From: an uncultured Clostridia bacterium
GTDB taxonomy: Bacteria; Bacillota; Clostridia; Lachnospirales; Bianqueaceae
Length of the DNA stretch: 7,882 nucleotides
Direction of reading: 5' to 3'
Assembly (NCBI GenBank): GCA_937892735.1
Contig: CALBGL010000125.1
Location: forward strand, 1 to 7,882
A program made the position numbers and the translations under genes. The stretch's first letter is position 1. The number at the start of each line of letters is the position of its first letter. Under the pieces are notes generated by a model that worked only from the letters and a program-made list of their open reading frames with translations, was not told the DNA's origin and searched no databases. Shown one piece after another: positions 7,010-7,882 of the stretch.

Positions 7010-7462
7010 TTACTGCTTGTCCATGAGCTTTCTCAGTTCCTGCATAAAGGAATTCACATCTTTAAATTCCCGATAGACGGAGGCAAACCGTACATACGCC
7101 ACCTCATCCAGATCCTTTAACTTTTCCATGACCCGTTCTCCGATGTCACGGCTGCTGATTTCCCGATCGAAGCTATTGAGCGCTGTATTTTCGATATCAT
7201 CCGCAATCGCTTCGATCTGTTCCGGAGAAACCGGACGCTTATACGTGGCACGCATAATTCGATTGATCAGCTTGTCACGATCAAAAAACTCCCGGCTATT
7301 GTCCTTCTTGATGACCATCAGGGGCAGCGTTTCGATCTTCTCATAGGTAGTAAACCGCTTCTTGCATTCTTCGCACTGTCTTCTGCGGCGAATCGATCCA
7401 TCATCCGCCGAACGAGAATCCACGACTTTCAGGTTCTCCGAACCGCAATATGGGCACTTCAT
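7010..7462 (-). CDS. nrdR: Transcriptional repressor NrdR
   Basis: This 150-residue, full-length NrdR is a repressor of ribonucleotide reductase genes that senses dATP/ATP levels. The N-terminal zinc ribbon uses Cys3, Cys6, Cys30 and Cys33 (CPYC and CEEC), followed by the family hallmark SRSADDGSIRRRRQC and RFTTYE. The ATP-cone domain spans about residues 49-139 (VIKKDNSREFFDRDKLINRI to YREFKDVNSF). The start at 7462 overlaps the TGA of the upstream corrinoid-protein gene as ATGA. A strong AGGAGG lies 8 bases upstream, inside that gene's last codons, where it encodes Arg-Arg. The stop codon is only 11 bases from addA. No NrdR box or ribonucleotide reductase gene was seen in the window, so its targets lie elsewhere. 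Confidence 0.98.
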   Translation of the reverse strand: MKCPYCGSENLKVVDSRSADDGSIRRRRQCEECKKRFTTYEKIETLPLMVIKKDNSREFFDRDKLINRIMRATYKRPVSPEQIEAIADDIENTALNSFDREISSRDIGERVMEKLKDLDEVAYVRFASVYREFKDVNSFMQELRKLMDKQ

Positions 7463-7882
7463 CTTCTACTCCTCCTCACCTGCTCCTTCAAAAACACCTT
7501 CTCCGCCACACGCACCGTCTCCATGGCGTCCCTTCCATAGAAATCCGCACCAATCTGCTTCGCATAATCCGCCGTCAATACGGCGCCGCCCACTACCACC
7601 CGGCAATAAGGCGCCTTCTCATGAATCAATTGAATGGTCTCTTCCATAGCCGGTACCGTAGTCGTCATCAGGGCCGATAACCCTGCCAAGCGTACCTGAT
7701 GCTTCTCGACGGCATCGAGAACGGTCTGCGGAGCCACATCCCGTCCCAGGTCAATCACTTCGTATCCATAATTTTCCAAAAGCACTTTCACGATATTCTT
7801 ACCGATATCGTGAATATCGCCCTTGACGGTCGCGATGACAATGGTTCCCTTCTTCTCCTGAGAAGAACTGCCCATCTTCTGC
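7459..7882 (-). CDS. Corrinoid (B12)-binding domain protein, C-terminal part; probably MetH-type methionine synthase
   Basis: Only the last 140 codons are inside the window; the frame stays open to the right edge. The segment is a Rossmann-like cobalamin-binding domain. IATVKGDIHDIGKN contains the DxHxxG motif whose His is the lower ligand to cobalt. LSALMTTTV supplies the conserved Ser/Thr region, and VVVGGAVLTADYA the GG that cradles the nucleotide tail. Such domains occur in methionine synthase (MetH) and in methylamine/methanol corrinoid proteins (MtbC/MttC/MtaC). IATVKGDIHDIGKNIV and the TTTVPAMEETI..GGAVLT wording favour, from memory, the clostridial short MetH-like proteins. The protein ends right after this domain, so if it is MetH it has no C-terminal S-adenosylmethionine reactivation domain. 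An internal ATG at 7875 is not needed as a start because the coding frame continues upstream. It is coupled to nrdR through ATGA. Confidence 0.85.
   Translation of the reverse strand, partial: QKMGSSSQEKKGTIVIATVKGDIHDIGKNIVKVLLENYGYEVIDLGRDVAPQTVLDAVEKHQVRLAGLSALMTTTVPAMEETIQLIHEKAPYCRVVVGGAVLTADYAKQIGADFYGRDAMETVRVAEKVFLKEQVRRSRR

Overview
The window suggests a Gram-positive, low-to-medium GC bacterium of the Clostridia, most likely Lachnospiraceae-like. The evidence is the strong AGGAGG-type ribosome binding sites, the tightly packed collinear genes, and an AddA-type (not RecB-type) helicase-nuclease next to nrdR. The assignment comes from protein style and cannot be made firm from the sequence alone. 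All recognisable genes lie on the minus strand, so the window is best read from right to left.

Right to centre (7882 to 1279) is one compact gene string. It holds: the C-terminal end of a corrinoid-binding protein, probably a cobalamin-dependent methionine synthase; nrdR, the ribonucleotide reductase regulator; an unusually short addA; two half-size TSUP (TauE/SafE) membrane proteins; and a 590-residue UvrD/PcrA-like helicase. Three of the five junctions are 4-base ATGA stop/start overlaps, and the other two gaps are 11 and 46 bases. No terminator or clear internal promoter was seen, so the genes are probably co-transcribed and partly translationally coupled. The biological link is plausible for nrdR, addA and the helicase (dNTP supply and DNA repair). 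The anion-exporter-like pair between the two helicases has no obvious connection.

Left part (1278 to 293): a more AT-rich gene with its own good promoter encodes an uncharacterised protein with two membrane helices and a long charged coiled coil. It looks like an accessory gene.

Far left (292 to 1): no gene. Bases 1 to about 55 look like the outer end of an IS256-family insertion sequence. Beside it is a small GNRA-loop hairpin, then two copies of a near-palindromic 14-mer spaced exactly 72 bases apart, each followed by a second conserved 8-mer in register.

The window is mostly ordinary chromosomal housekeeping. I see no convincing new defence or mobile system. The points most worth checking are the compact AddA without an adjacent AddB, the TSUP transporter split at its internal repeat boundary, and the 72-base spaced operator-like repeats next to the IS end.
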